This document shows positions 49,354 to 52,450 of a stretch of 64,000 nucleotides of DNA, piece by piece. The notes under the pieces are model-generated. The model was not told the origin of the DNA. It searched no databases and saw only the letters and a program-made list of their open reading frames with translations. The DNA is from Paraescarpia echinospica (Eukaryota; Annelida; Polychaeta; Sabellida; Siboglinidae). Made by a program: the position numbers and the translations under genes. The stretch spans positions 86,974-150,973 of the forward strand of contig JAHLWY010000277.1 in the NCBI GenBank assembly GCA_020002185.1, read 5' to 3'. The number at the start of each line of letters is the position of its first letter. The stretch's first letter is position 1.

Positions 49354-50043
49354 TGTGTGGCAGTGCATGTGTGCGAGCTTGTATGCATGCATGTTTGCGT
49401 TTGTATGGTGTGTGTCGATATACATATGATTGCATGCATATAACATATTTTGATTGAGAGAAAGGTCCTTGTATAACATACATTTTGTACATCTTAGTAT
49501 TACACATTTACTGCATCATGTATATTATATTTTTTTCAATGACTAAGATATAACGGTTCCTCTTCTGACCAACCACATTAGTATGTTGAACGCTCAATCG
49601 AGTGGATTCACTTGATGCCATTAAAAAATTCACTAATTTAATGTTGTCCCAGTTCACACAACATTATAGTGACAATCCTTGTTTAGTGCAAAAGCAAAAT
49701 AAATAAGTAATAATAAATGGTTGTAAGAAATATGCTAAGCCTAAGATTCAAGCTAGTTTCCAGGAAGCCACGCTGGAAAGGTCAGTATGTAGGTCAGCTA
49801 AATGTCCAATATATAAGTACGAATCTTGGGGTATGAATCGTATTGAATGGAAATAGTTTTGTTTCAGGTTGTTTCCCATATCTATAAAAGTACAACATAT
49901 TGTGTTATTTATATTATATTTGCTTGTAGACACCGGCTGTTGTTGGTGATGCTGGAGAATATTCTGAAGTGAAGGACCCAATCTCAGCACAAGAACTTCC
50001 AGCTTATCAGAACGTCGCTGTCAGGAATGGTGATGCTAAATGA
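3826..50043 (+). CDS. Ig/FN3 transmembrane receptor with ITIM and SH2-type tyrosine tail (17 exons, 5'-partial)
   Basis: A single gene spans most of the window. The exons are 3826-4164, 9248-9568, 17251-17553, 18634-18915, 19927-20217, 21431-21727, 29757-30053, 30836-31108, 33740-34111, 35040-35315, 35604-35918, 38861-39178, 42404-42544, 42817-42832, 48173-48309, 49111-49220 and 49930-50043. With one base carried in from a missing exon they total 1,401 codons including the TGA stop. Domain order is ten Ig domains, two FN3 domains, a transmembrane helix with an SKQRRK stop-transfer, then a tail rich in tyrosine motifs. Such proteins act at the cell surface in adhesion or immune recognition. 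The tail has one ITIM (IQYESL), which in known receptors recruits SH2 phosphatases, plus YEEI, YVN and YQNV sites of Src/Grb2 type. Nephrin and CD22 families share this plan; orthology is not established. The gene model is inferred from splice sites and phase agreement, without transcripts. Confidence 0.82.
4165..5694. other. intron 1, proximal part
   Basis: Intronic and AT-rich. At about 4385-4445 a stretch (TGGCTGAAACAATC ... GAACAGGTCTGTAAGGGAGT) resembles the body of the SINE at 20393-20712, so it is probably a SINE fragment. A run of AATTCCAATT-like motifs lies at 4510-4810. Nothing else is recognised. Confidence 0.5.
5695..6175. repeat. diverged tandem duplication, period about 330 bp
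   Basis: About 5695-5850 and 6020-6175 share the order TATTGCNTGAACTA, TGGTGAA, ATGACACCAG, then a short gap and CCCAAT...AGG...GACATGG. The unit is diverged and non-coding, probably a remnant of a repeat. Confidence 0.45.
6250..8025 (-). pseudogene. RTE-type LINE, 5'-truncated, inactivated
   Basis: Read on the minus strand, the fragments follow LINE order. 7713-7309 carries the reverse transcriptase fingers (PTAWKNAKMVIIFKKGNKK, then LLSNIYKLLTKILMNKIEKT). 7240-7034 carries the palm (LLKDIYTNSSITIHLHKE, RGVRQGDT). 6850-6545 carries the C-terminal region (YLGQRYS, YNSCILPAITYGVETWTLT, MLNITYRKK). The 3' end runs into a CATCATCAT microsatellite near 6255-6270, a usual RTE tail. Frameshifts separate the pieces and the catalytic FADD box is not preserved. 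The clade (RTE/BovB-like) is assigned from remembered family features and needs a search. Confidence 0.75.
8026..8960 (+). pseudogene. second RTE-type LINE fragment, inverted relative to its neighbour
   Basis: The same family as 6250-8025 lies here on the opposite strand, starting inside the reverse transcriptase (EKTLDENQPREQAGSRSRYS). It continues through LLKDIYTNSSVTVHLYK and RGVRQGDT, a degraded active site (LRFTDDI), YLGQR and YNSCILPAMTY to the terminal RRQKWTWAGHISRL. Stops and frameshifts break it up. The two copies abut near 8025 in opposite orientation and share about 900 bp of homologous sequence. Confidence 0.75.
8961..9247. other. intron end before Ig exon 2
   Basis: AT-rich intronic sequence with a short TATATATAAA run at 9020-9050. 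No other feature is seen. Confidence 0.5.
9248..9568 (+). CDS. Ig exon 2
   Basis: Acceptor TTGTTTAAG, donor GTGAGT, phase 1 at both ends, 107 codons. The domain reads VEVTCDVSRVKPEADIYW with Cys and Trp at the expected spacing, and ends KLYCLVTRPG with the second Cys. The acceptor has AAG instead of the usual CAG/TAG, but the frame and phase agree with the neighbouring exons. Confidence 0.8.
9569..10013. other. intron 2, first part
   Basis: Intronic sequence without recognisable features before the GC-rich element. Confidence 0.5.
10022..11316. mobile_element. non-autonomous hAT-like DNA transposon with GC-rich subterminal repeats
   Basis: The left end TAAAGCCCTGCGCGGG is inverted at the right end (CCCGCGCAGGGCTTTA, ending at 11316). 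The flanks are GTAGCTAG (10014-10021) and GTAGCTAC (11317-11324), an 8-bp near-perfect target duplication as hAT elements make. Both subterminal regions (10030-10230 and 11120-11300) are filled with CCCGCAGCCCGCCCCGC-like repeats, in strong contrast to the AT-rich surroundings. No transposase frame is present inside, so mobility would depend on another copy. Confidence 0.7.
11400..12390 (+). repeat. repeat family X, copy 1 (interrupted)
   Basis: Segments at 11500-11580 (GATGATATATTGCCAAATGGAAGGC) and 12150-12390 match, in the same order and orientation, 14400-14480 and 14640-14880 of copy 3. A palindromic MITE (11812-12049) splits this copy. The family is non-coding and its class is unknown. 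Confidence 0.5.
11812..12049. mobile_element. palindromic MITE, about 238 bp
   Basis: The left arm begins CATGCTATAAACTCCACCCA and the right arm ends GGTGGAGCTTATAACATG; the two pair for about 30 bp through CTTTTAAAGGG. A second inverted pair lies further in (CGTGACATCACA at about 11870 and TGTGATGTCACG at about 11950). The whole element could fold into a long hairpin. No coding capacity. The target duplication is not clear. Confidence 0.65.
12395..12700 (-). repeat. repeat family X, copy 2 (inverted)
   Basis: The reverse complement of this stretch matches 14640-14925. Shared landmarks are GATGATGTTTATTACAA, ACACTATTACCTTT, ACAACCGAATGGG and GCATGTTTTCTGCATGACA. With copy 3 it forms inverted flanks of about 280 bp on either side of the reverse transcriptase fragment at 12718-14130. 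Confidence 0.65.
12718..14130 (+). pseudogene. non-LTR reverse transcriptase fragment (YVDD active site)
   Basis: The frame starts in the conserved GRASGIDEM region, breaks at a TAG near 12798, and resumes at 12808 (LTGLIVPIWKRKGEVQDP, EKYRGTTLLSNIMKLLERF, GEKQQGFRKGRGTTDA, VDLEKSYDTVP, GLRQGSALSPLLF). A frameshift near 13420 is followed by MMYVDDLAKVAES with the catalytic Asp pair. The C-terminal region has YGLETVALTEQQQQKL and RMRWAGHLARMD and ends at 14044. There is no endonuclease, so the copy is 5'-truncated. The enzyme copies element RNA into DNA at a nicked target. The clade is uncertain. Confidence 0.8.
14325..14930 (+). repeat. repeat family X, copy 3
   Basis: It matches copy 1 in the same orientation and copy 2 in inverted orientation (see those entries). 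It ends near ATGATTTTTGGCAGATGCCAC. No coding capacity is seen. Confidence 0.6.
15000..15350. repeat. internally duplicated repeat, period about 130 bp
   Basis: Two blocks near 15115-15190 and 15255-15345 share the order TCTAATTTTGCATAGACA / TCTGATTTTGTATATACT, TACTNCTAC, CTGTATTTGAT, ATCATTCT and GGGCNCC. It resembles an old dispersed repeat; non-coding. Confidence 0.45.
15640..16112 (-). mobile_element. 3' end of an L2/CR1-group LINE (minus strand)
   Basis: On the minus strand, 16112-16005 reads WNALPINVRQIKTLDKF then KTYLFKQAYID and a stop. This is the conserved extreme C-terminus of L2/CR1-group LINE ORF2. A 3' UTR of about 350 bp follows and ends in GATATGGCGCTATAGAAATG with an A/T-rich simple tail near 15640-15660. 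The copy is strongly 5'-truncated. Confidence 0.7.
16113..16797. other. AT-rich intronic stretch
   Basis: No gene. A run of about nine G lies near 16388. Nothing else is recognised. Confidence 0.5.
16798..16879 (+). repeat. tRNA-like sequence, probably pseudogene or SINE head
   Basis: GCTAGCTCAGTTGGTAAACG matches a tRNA A box and D arm, and GCCGGTTCAATCC matches a B box and T arm. The anticodon region (TTTCTTGTAATTTATTTTAC) is too long for a normal arm and the acceptor strands pair for only about four bases, so a functional tRNA is unlikely. Confidence 0.5.
16880..17250. other. intron end before Ig exon 3
   Basis: Very AT-rich; no feature besides the TTTCAG acceptor. Confidence 0.5.
17251..17553 (+). 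CDS. Ig exon 3
   Basis: Acceptor TACATTTCAG, donor GTAAGT, phase 1 at both ends, 101 codons. Key residues are Cys in VTLTCDVTDG, Trp in SVIWRKG and Cys in GHYSCAASNAAG. It is clearly related to exons 5-7 (shared DLT(L)TISSL and the CAA-NAAGMG motif) but much more diverged from them than they are from each other. Confidence 0.88.
17554..18633. other. intron 3
   Basis: No gene or repeat recognised. Low-complexity AATACA motifs occur at about 17635-17660. Confidence 0.5.
18634..18915 (+). CDS. Ig exon 4
   Basis: Acceptor CATGTTGTAG, donor GTAAGT, phase 1 at both ends, 94 codons. An I-set-like domain with Cys in VTITCQSQ, Trp in KVTWTKG and Cys in GKYTCQLVNDVG. An NTT sequon is present in KNTTRTV. 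Confidence 0.88.
18916..19926. other. intron 4
   Basis: AT-rich intron without recognised features. Confidence 0.5.
19927..20217 (+). CDS. Ig exon 5 (duplicate group)
   Basis: Acceptor TCTGTGTCCCAG, donor GTGAGT, phase 1 at both ends, 97 codons. Cys in VTLICVIKDG, Trp in KVMWKKEG, Cys in GSYTCAAENAAGMG. From the first Cys onward it is nearly identical to exon 7, including the first bases of the following intron. Its first 25 codons differ from exons 6 and 7 and are two codons shorter. Confidence 0.9.
20393..20712 (+). mobile_element. tRNA-derived SINE
   Basis: The head has a tRNA-like A-box region (GCAGTGGCTAGAGCTTCGAT) and a strong B box (CCGGGTTCGAATCC). A central body follows, and the 3' tail reads GAGCAGTCCTAAGAACTGG then TGCGCTGTATAAGAAC and T-rich sequence. 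The tail resembles the 3' end of the LINE at 15640-16112. Such SINEs are transcribed by RNA polymerase III and copied by a partner LINE. Confidence 0.7.
20713..21430. other. intron 5, distal part
   Basis: No gene or repeat recognised after the SINE. Confidence 0.5.
21431..21727 (+). CDS. Ig exon 6 (duplicate group)
   Basis: Acceptor TCTCGTTGTAG, donor GTAAGT, phase 1 at both ends, 99 codons. Cys in VTLTCVIKDG, Trp in KVKWEKGG, Cys in GSYTCAAENAAGMG. It is closely similar to exons 5 and 7. Its N-terminal third (EGEGHSVTLTC) matches exon 7 but not exon 5. Confidence 0.9.
21728..22204. other. intron 6, first part
   Basis: A short direct repeat (AAATCAGTGATTTGATCTAA at about 21798 and a near copy at about 21991) is the only notable structure. 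Confidence 0.5.
22205..22378. repeat. 42-bp minisatellite, left array
   Basis: About four copies of a 42-bp unit containing ACCATGTAGTCAACTACC and CCTGGATAGCATGGTTTAAA. The same unit forms a larger array at 27747-28168 in the same orientation. Since 42 is a multiple of three, both arrays give spurious long minus-strand frames. Confidence 0.85.
22725..22835 (-). repeat. dispersed repeat copy (GTCACACACGTAACA family)
   Basis: The reverse complement matches 1085-1200 in motif order (see that entry). Non-coding. Confidence 0.6.
23578..24032. mobile_element. 455-bp TIR element, copy 1
   Basis: It begins GGGGTAAGACCACATT and ends AATGTGGTCTTACCCC, perfect 16-bp inverted termini, with a second inverted match further in (GTCCGCCATTA / TAATGGCCGCC). 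No target duplication is evident. A second copy starts at 26086. It contains a 67-codon open frame that is shared with copy 2 but has no recognised domain. Confidence 0.75.
24033..26085. other. non-coding interior of the hAT-type element
   Basis: About 2 kb of AT-rich sequence with a C-run near 24590 and no recognisable coding region. It may include further unrelated insertions. Confidence 0.4.
26086..26531. mobile_element. TIR element, copy 2 (lacks the outer 8 bp of the left terminus)
   Basis: Nearly identical to 23578-24032 and in the same orientation. The left GGGGTAAG is missing and the copy starts near CCACATTAAGG. The right terminus AATGTGGTCTTACCCC is intact. The difference in termini is compatible with two insertions or with a duplication followed by loss. 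Confidence 0.75.
26607..27471 (+). pseudogene. hAT-family transposase remnant
   Basis: Three overlapping frames cover this region. The first (26607-26894) has a possible zinc-finger remnant, AYCLWCEADANYADW. The middle frame (26774-27283) reads SSRLDSWWATIF, KFPALSKLVAAMMSRFHGP, then VEGSFSYMSSIMNTATARKN. This is the pattern of the C-terminal hAT dimerisation domain of KIAA1586-like transposases (Trp-Trp, then a Val-Glu-x-x-Phe-Ser box). The last frame (27181-27471) is Lys/Ala-rich. The catalytic core between the finger and the dimerisation domain is absent, so this is a deleted copy. Confidence 0.6.
27747..28168. repeat. 42-bp minisatellite, right array
   Basis: About ten copies of the same 42-bp unit as at 22205-22378 (ACCATGTAGTCAACTACC ... 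GATAGCATGGTTTAAAC). The unit has inverted ends (ACCATG / CATGGT). The minus-strand frame of 113 codons is a repeat artefact. Confidence 0.9.
28293..29321. mobile_element. non-autonomous hAT-like element, about 1.03 kb
   Basis: The left end is CAGGCCTTGACATTAAGA and the right end, reverse complemented, CAGGCATCGACATTAACACT. Both are followed by CTGGCC-rich subterminal repeats (ACTGGCCCAGTAGGCCAGTA and similar). AGATC flanks both sides directly, a short possible target duplication. No transposase is seen inside. Confidence 0.65.
29322..29756. other. intron end before Ig exon 7
   Basis: A short tandem duplication of about 74 bp is visible at 29408-29555 (AACTTGT...GATGTAGGGGCCTAGCAACAA, ACTAAACTGCACATTT). 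Otherwise no feature. Confidence 0.5.
29757..30053 (+). CDS. Ig exon 7 (duplicate group, mosaic)
   Basis: Acceptor TATGTTTCATAG, donor GTGAGT, phase 1 at both ends, 99 codons. Cys in VTLTCVIKDG, Trp in KVMWKKEG, Cys in GSYTCAAENAAGMG. The first 25 codons resemble exon 6 (KPTTQVAQKNSGKP, EGEGHS). The rest is almost identical to exon 5 at the DNA level, continuing past the donor (TCTGTGAGTACA). Confidence 0.9.
30121..30480 (+). mobile_element. probable tRNA-derived SINE copy
   Basis: GTGGTTTGATTCCACC resembles a B box. It is followed by a body with GTAGGTCCCTTCTATC and TGGACGTTAAAAGATC, a pattern I associate with invertebrate SINEs. The A box is weak and the 3' boundary uncertain. Confidence 0.45.
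30604..30672 (+). pseudogene. possible decayed Ig exon
   Basis: TATGTTACAG precedes a DPEQHGY start like those of the real Ig exons, and GGTTTTTGTGAGTATT at the end resembles the exon 5/7 donor region (GGTTTTCTGTGAGTAC). The frame has a TAG and is only about 70 bp, lacking the Ig core. This could be chance. Confidence 0.25.
30836..31108 (+). CDS. Ig exon 8
   Basis: Acceptor GTCCGTTTCAG, donor GTGAGT, phase 1 at both ends, 91 codons. Cys in MSLTCLAPAQ, Trp-Phe-Tyr-Trp in ASWFYWQRQ, Cys in GRYSCVAGSWLG. Sequons NST and NTT. The last 14 exonic bases and the donor are the source of the minisatellite in the following intron. Confidence 0.85.
31109..31274 (+). repeat. splice-donor minisatellite, first array (about 23-bp unit)
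   Basis: The unit GTGAGTGACTGTGACA plus GTGCAAG repeats the end of Ig exon 8 and its 5' splice site. About seven copies are present and about five keep GTGAG after AAG or CAG. The array is interrupted by a hAT element at 31275 and resumes at 32402. Confidence 0.85.
31275..32401 (+). mobile_element. hAT element with BED-finger relic, inserted in the minisatellite
   Basis: The left end CAGACCTGCCTACC and the right end GGTAGGTAGGTCTG are inverted repeats with one mismatch in 14. AAGGTG flanks both sides (31269-31274 and 32402-32407), so the insertion split one array in two. Inside, the + frame from about 31481 reads PAKKKRVLQTFITACTET, a stop, then LKKRVGFTYCPIRKIYF and ILH. This matches the N-terminal BED-type zinc finger of hAT transposases with one metal-binding Cys replaced by Arg. 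The rest of the transposase is missing. Confidence 0.7.
32402..32765 (+). repeat. splice-donor minisatellite, second array (25-bp unit)
   Basis: About 15 copies of AAGGTGAGTGACTGTGTGAC plus AGTGC. Most contain the consensus 5' splice site AAG/GTGAGT. The unit is two bases longer than in the first array (GTGTG in place of GTG). Long minus-strand frames here are repeat artefacts. Confidence 0.9.
32905..33645. repeat. tandem duplication, two diverged copies of about 350-380 bp
   Basis: Copies at about 32905-33285 and 33305-33645 share GAATNTGTGTACTTTTG, GTAGATCNGGAT, CCCAGCCATGCTTACTCTG, CATTGTAAG and TAAAACAGGATATATGAAAA in order. A further partial relative lies near 36797-36850. Non-coding. 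Confidence 0.75.
33740..34111 (+). CDS. Ig exon 9
   Basis: Acceptor TTTTTATCATACAG, donor GTAAGT, phase 1 at both ends, 124 codons, the longest Ig exon. Cys in FKMTCTVSGSG, Trp in KVQWHKDG, Cys in GHYTCAVSTQ. An additional Cys in RYFTCNNITYF, 14 residues before the canonical one, could form an extra disulfide. Sequon NIT. Confidence 0.85.
34112..35039. other. intron 9
   Basis: AT-rich intron; open frames lack domains. No repeat recognised. Confidence 0.5.
35040..35315 (+). CDS. Ig exon 10
   Basis: Acceptor TTTGTTCACAG, donor GTAAGA, phase 1 at both ends, 92 codons. Cys in VDIVCSVCANPPAQ, Trp in LTWIFNNESL, Cys in GSYECTVSNIV. Sequons NES, NVT and NVT. An extra Cys follows the first one by three residues. 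Confidence 0.87.
35604..35918 (+). CDS. FN3 exon 1
   Basis: Acceptor TTAATTGTTTTAG, donor GTAAAA, phase 1 at both ends, 105 codons. Typical FN3 signposts: GPPRKPVDF at the start, Trp in TLRWRPGFDGGYP, Tyr in FILQYG, and GLQPETEYVFVLHAENKQ for strands E-F. One complete FN3 domain sits in one exon. Confidence 0.88.
35919..38860. other. intron 11
   Basis: Large intron. At about 36797-36850 and 37930-37975 are relatives of the 33.2-33.6 kb repeat (ATTGTATGTGCATCTCCTCC / ATTGTAAGTGGATCTCCTCC). The more balanced segment 36970-37620 looks like a decayed insertion, but I could not assign a domain on either strand. No gene is supported. Confidence 0.45.
38861..39178 (+). CDS. FN3-like exon 2 with polyarginine loop
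   Basis: Acceptor CTCTGTTGAACAG, donor GTGCTG (weak), phase 1 at both ends, 106 codons. The fold signposts are MTVTWTHKG for strand B, VSVVIHYEKDGG for strand C and AKYNVWLTVYEG for strand F. Between B and C lies NSLRRRRRSTSRN, a five-Arg stretch that fits a furin-type cleavage consensus or a polyanion-binding loop. It is the membrane-proximal domain. Confidence 0.75.
39179..40530. other. intron 12, first part
   Basis: Contains a diverged internal duplication at 39985-40205 (CACATAGGAATTTTGTTTA...TTTTTGAGTTATTGCCAT, then a second copy near 40150-40190). Looks like an old dispersed repeat. No gene. Confidence 0.45.
40532..41236 (-). pseudogene. CXC-motif (tesmin-like) protein fragment of a repeated gene family
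   Basis: On the minus strand, 41079-40861 gives KLLAASEVTKDLQSTF, FIYAAYSPKGIQIKC and ELRWYLFCKYMAESDKLPPT. After a frameshift, 41015-40779 gives LRVHLQARVWGQ, AQQVFFDPQTTVAWLPQD. After another, 40720-40532 gives VRCQCKGDYPSQRCSCKCKD, then MQCTNLSLCNTQCEN, an acidic stretch and the end. The Cys spacing fits a CXC-type zinc-binding tail. I recall related proteins as a multi-copy family in marine invertebrates, probably mobile, but cannot verify this here. Frameshifts indicate a pseudogene. Confidence 0.6.
41240..42403. other. intron 12, distal part
   Basis: AT-rich with (AC)-rich stretches near 42150-42220. No gene recognised. Confidence 0.5.
42404..42544 (+). CDS. transmembrane exon
   Basis: Acceptor GCATTTATTGTAG, donor GTCTGA (weak), phase 1 at both ends, 47 codons. 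A short juxtamembrane stretch (DSGGSNSDK) is followed by about 26 hydrophobic residues from TTVVIVSVLLVG to GLVSGCII, then SKQRRKPAVHS, a positive stop-transfer placing the C-terminus in the cytoplasm. Confidence 0.85.
42817..42832 (+). CDS. 16-nt cytoplasmic microexon
   Basis: Bounded by CTTTCTGTTTCAG and GTAATT. It contributes APEI plus two split codons and changes the reading phase from 1 to 2. The next coding exon needs phase 2, so this exon is required to join the transmembrane exon to the tail in frame. Inferred from phase agreement and good splice sites. Confidence 0.65.
43127..46004 (-). pseudogene. CR1 ORF2: endonuclease and reverse transcriptase
   Basis: 46004-45402 is the endonuclease: CLNARSIVNKRNEL, IIGITESWA, RRGGGVILYIKE, and CVIMGDFNHGHI. 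45369-44209 continues with LDLVLSSQNELVDNV, SSDHNQIHF and the fingers (KENKSPGVDGIPPKLL, WKEANIIPLFKKGSR, ENYRPVSLTSVICKLLE, PSQHGFLKARSC). 44257-43688 has IIYLDFQKAFDKVPH, GVPQGSVLGPILFLIYINDL and the catalytic LKFADDTKVF. 43787-43127 is the C-terminal region (VRPHLEYCIQAWRPY, then FSFSQRTVNEWNRL). At least three frameshifts or stops separate the pieces. When active, this enzyme nicks DNA and primes cDNA synthesis on it. Confidence 0.85.
45986..47387 (-). pseudogene. CR1 ORF1: PHD-like finger plus SGNH esterase
   Basis: The N-terminal frame (47387-46524) has a Cys-rich PHD-like module (CNDCQSWVDFALSGCPKSW ... FRCMGC) followed by a long charged low-complexity region of GER/DRREGD-type repeats. 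A frame change leads to 46849-45986, which has VFMGDSIL (block I Ser), SILVHVGTNNAD (block III) and MRDGLHLSGKGA (block V Asp-x-x-His). These are the catalytic signposts of SGNH/GDSL hydrolases. In CR1 elements this esterase is part of ORF1; its exact role in transposition is not settled. Confidence 0.75.
47961..48172. other. intron 14, end
   Basis: (GTATGTAT)-rich intronic sequence leading to the TTGATTTTTGATAG acceptor. Confidence 0.5.
48173..48309 (+). CDS. cytoplasmic exon with ITIM
   Basis: Acceptor TTGATTTTTGATAG, donor GTATGC; enters in phase 2 and leaves in phase 1. It encodes SDSRIQNSTPQRTNTATSST, QYIGDNIQYESLGDG and a Ser/Thr-rich end. IQYESL fits the ITIM consensus (I/V/L/S)xYxx(L/V/I). 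Alternative acceptors upstream would give stops or wrong phase. Confidence 0.75.
48310..49110. other. intron 15
   Basis: Contains (TATG)n and (TA)n near 48360-48400, (TA)n/(TACA)n near 48692-48720 and a CA-rich tract at 48960-49075. No gene. Confidence 0.6.
49111..49220 (+). CDS. cytoplasmic exon with YASL, YEEI and YVN sites
   Basis: Acceptor TCACCTATTCAAAG, donor GTATGT; phase 1 in, phase 0 out. It encodes GVYASLDTPEDSAEQQ, SGATYEEIRTDRPGK and HSYVN. YEEI is the optimal Src-family SH2 ligand motif, and YVN is of Grb2 YxN type (known motif preferences; binding here is inferred). Confidence 0.78.
49256..49370. repeat. (GT)n microsatellite in intron 16
   Basis: A long GT-repeat with minor interruptions. 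The minus-strand His/Thr-rich frames over it are artefacts. Confidence 0.9.
49371..49929. other. intron 16, remaining part
   Basis: No feature recognised besides the GCTTGTAG acceptor. Confidence 0.5.
49930..50043 (+). CDS. last cytoplasmic exon with YSEV and YQNV, stop codon
   Basis: Acceptor TTTGCTTGTAG, phase 0, 38 codons including TGA at 50041-50043. It encodes TPAVVGDAGEYSEVKDP, ISAQELPAYQNVAVRNGDAK. YQNV is a second Grb2-type YxN site. The protein ends 11 residues after it. Confidence 0.82.
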   Translation, partial: TPAVVGDAGEYSEVKDPISAQELPAYQNVAVRNGDAK

Positions 50044-50279
50044 GTAAACTGGTGACAACTGCCATACCTTGTATGTTCACATTTACAAACGATTAACATA
50101 TTTTAAGGCATTTGCTTCAGTCTCTCTCTCCCTCTCCCTCTCCCTCTCTCTTTTTATATATATATATACATTATACAGATATATATATATACGTACTTGT
50201 ACCATTACTTAATATGTGCTTCATGAGCTTTATGGCTCATTGATTTCTACCTGAGTCAGTGTTGTTAGTGTCAGTTATA

Positions 50280-51405
50280 TTTGTACCAGTTATTAAGGAC
50301 AAAGTTGGACAAATCTCATCCAAGGTCAAGTACCGTCCGATTGCGTTATTGATATGTACATAGATTCTAATCCAAACCAGTTTGGTTTTAAGAGGAAATA
50401 TGGAACAGATCAGTGTATATATGTTAAAAGAAGTTATTGACTTGTACAGATCTCTTCGGAGTAGCCTTTATTTATATATATATATATATATATTATTATG
50501 TGTATTAATATTCTAGTATAATAATCAGGTCATATGTATTAAGTGGTGGAATATATACTCTACTAAATTTAAAGTAACTAATGGTGTTAGACACTTAGAT
50601 ATTATTTCTGTATTTTGTTCAATGTGTACGTAGATGAATTAAGTGAACAACTTAAACCATGTAACGTTTGTTAAGTTTGATATCGTCAGCTGGGCTATGT
50701 CAACTGTTACATGTATGTGAGAAATTTGGAGTAAGTCATGATGTCAGATATCAAAAAATTGCCATTATGTTATTCAGATCTAAGATTCAAAAGGATGTTA
50801 TATTCTTGACTTCAAACTAAGTGAGACTATACTAAATGGTGTAGCAATGTATACGTATCTTGGTCATTTTATCACAGAACACCTCTCTCATGATGCAACT
50901 TATACAGCATAAATTGTGTATGTGTTCAATAGAGGAGAAACTCGCATTGTGTCGGACATAATATTGTTCACCTATGTATCATGTGCAATTATGATGTATT
51001 TGTAATACATTACATGTGACATATCATAATATTTTCAAGCTGTTCCTTGGTGTATCTAAGATGAAAGTACTAGTTTTATGCACCCTATTTGATGTTCACT
51101 GCTGCTAATCTGTAATAAGGAACATGATATATCACCTTTATGCACAGACTTGGTTGTTCAGTTAATTATATTCAAAAGGATATACTTGTTTCGAGCTTGC
51201 AATATTCATCCAGAATACATAAACACTGGCACAAGTTACTATATCTGAATATTTGAGACTACTATAAAATGTATACAAACGTATGTAGTTATATGTATAA
51301 TCTCCAATGTATGCGGGACAACAACATATGGATCCCAGTTTCAGGTATGTATATGTGTGCATATTCTGTCGAGTCTGGAATAAAGCTATTGAATTGAATA
51401 CAATT
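50280..51405 (+). pseudogene. heavily decayed LINE reverse transcriptase and 3' tail
   Basis: Pieces are readable with many stops: NQFGFKRKYGTDQCIYM, KEVIDLYRSLRSSLYL, FKVTNGVR, LDFKLSETILNGVAMYTYLG, then HFITEHLSHDATY. This is the reverse transcriptase order of a non-LTR element (thumb side included), with the catalytic region eroded. The 3' end, AATAAAGCTATTGAATTGAA (51379-51398), looks like the element's own tail with a short repeat. It lies directly downstream of the receptor stop codon, in the same orientation, in the expected 3' UTR. Confidence 0.65.
51379..51384 (+). terminator. candidate poly(A) signal for the receptor gene
   Basis: This is the first clear AATAAA that I see on the + strand after the stop codon at 50043. 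It sits in the tail of the LINE relic, so the receptor may use a poly(A) signal supplied by that element. Inferred only. Confidence 0.4.
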
Positions 51406-51540
51406 GTATGTATGTTATTTACCTAGAATGTCATCGTCAAATATTACTGAACTTGAAAACTATATATATTTATATAACACCGTTTTTGTTTGTATGTGTG
51501 TGTAATTATGTATGCATCATATATGTATACGTGTGTGCCC

Positions 51541-51840
51541 AGTGCAGAGCTTAGAAGAAGAGTAGGAGTGGAGGCAATTGTGGATGTGATCAGAAGAAGC
51601 AGGCTGAGGTGGTATGGGCATGTAGAGCGAAAGGACGACGAGGACTGGGTGAAGGGCTGTACAAAGTTAGTGGTGGAGGGGACAGCTCCCGTCGGCATAC
51701 TTGAATCTGATGGGTATCGACCATCGGGATGCACGGGACCGTGTCAAGTGGAAGAGGGCATGCAATTGGAAGAAAGGCGAACCCAGGAGAGCCTGGAAAC
51801 ACCGCCTTTAAACGACGACGATGATGATGATGTGAGCGTG
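51541..51840 (+). pseudogene. LINE reverse transcriptase C-terminal fragment
   Basis: ELRRRVGVEAIVDVIRRSRL, RWYGHVERKDDEDW and VEGTAPVG are the conserved extreme C-terminal region of RTE/Jockey-type ORF2. After a frameshift the fragment ends in GACGACGATGATGATGATG, a microsatellite tail usual for such elements. Only the last 100 codons or so are present. Confidence 0.7.
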
Positions 51841-52450
51841 CGTGTGTAAATTATTAATAAGTAGGTATTTTTATTCCATGCCCATACTGAATACAATCAC
51901 ACGTCACTTCTTGAGAGGAGCACGTGCAAAGATCCGTGCACGGCACGCCAGCTTTAGAGCACTTAAACAAGGCCTCCCGCTTTTGCATCGACACTGCAGA
52001 AGCTCCCGACACGCTTTGAAGCTTCACGAAGCTTTGACTTTCGGAAGCTTTGAACTTTCACCCAAAGTCCTTTGACGACGGCTCCTCCAACTGGGCAACA
52101 CAACGCAAAGATCATATGCTTGCGTGTAGCTGTTGCGCCTGACTTGTTGCAGTAATGCATCCTCTATCTGTGGCAGTCGATCATTGCGATGAGGAACTTT
52201 TCCATCAATTTTAGTTCTGAATGCCCGCATCTAACTAGGCAAATGTGACCCTCGCTATGGTTGTAAATGCCTCCGTCGCCATACGAACTCCAGATTATTC
52301 CTGCCAAGCCCACCTTTCCCCTTGCCATGGAACGCTGAAGCTTCACCACAATCCGTCATGTTATGGAACATCAGGATTTCCTTGGCCTTCTGCCCTCCAA
52401 GGCAGACTCACTGTGTTGACCTGTTACCCGTATGTTTCTGAAGCTTAAAT
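51841..52450 (-). other. unrecognised minus-strand open frames
   Basis: On the minus strand, 52349-52164 (SMARGKVGLAGIIWSSYGDG) and 52230-52024 (KIDGKVPHRNDRLPQIEDAL, then YDLCVVLPSW) are short frames in a more GC-rich segment with several GAAGCTT motifs on the + strand. This looks like transposon debris; no family assigned. Confidence 0.3.

Noticed and set aside
49237..49507. His/Thr-rich minus-strand frames
   Set aside because: Translation of the (GT)n microsatellite.
48173..50043. ITAM in the receptor tail
   Set aside because: YxxL/I motifs are separated by about 15-16 residues, beyond the usual 6-12 spacing, and the second site of the closest pair is YVN followed by Thr after splicing.
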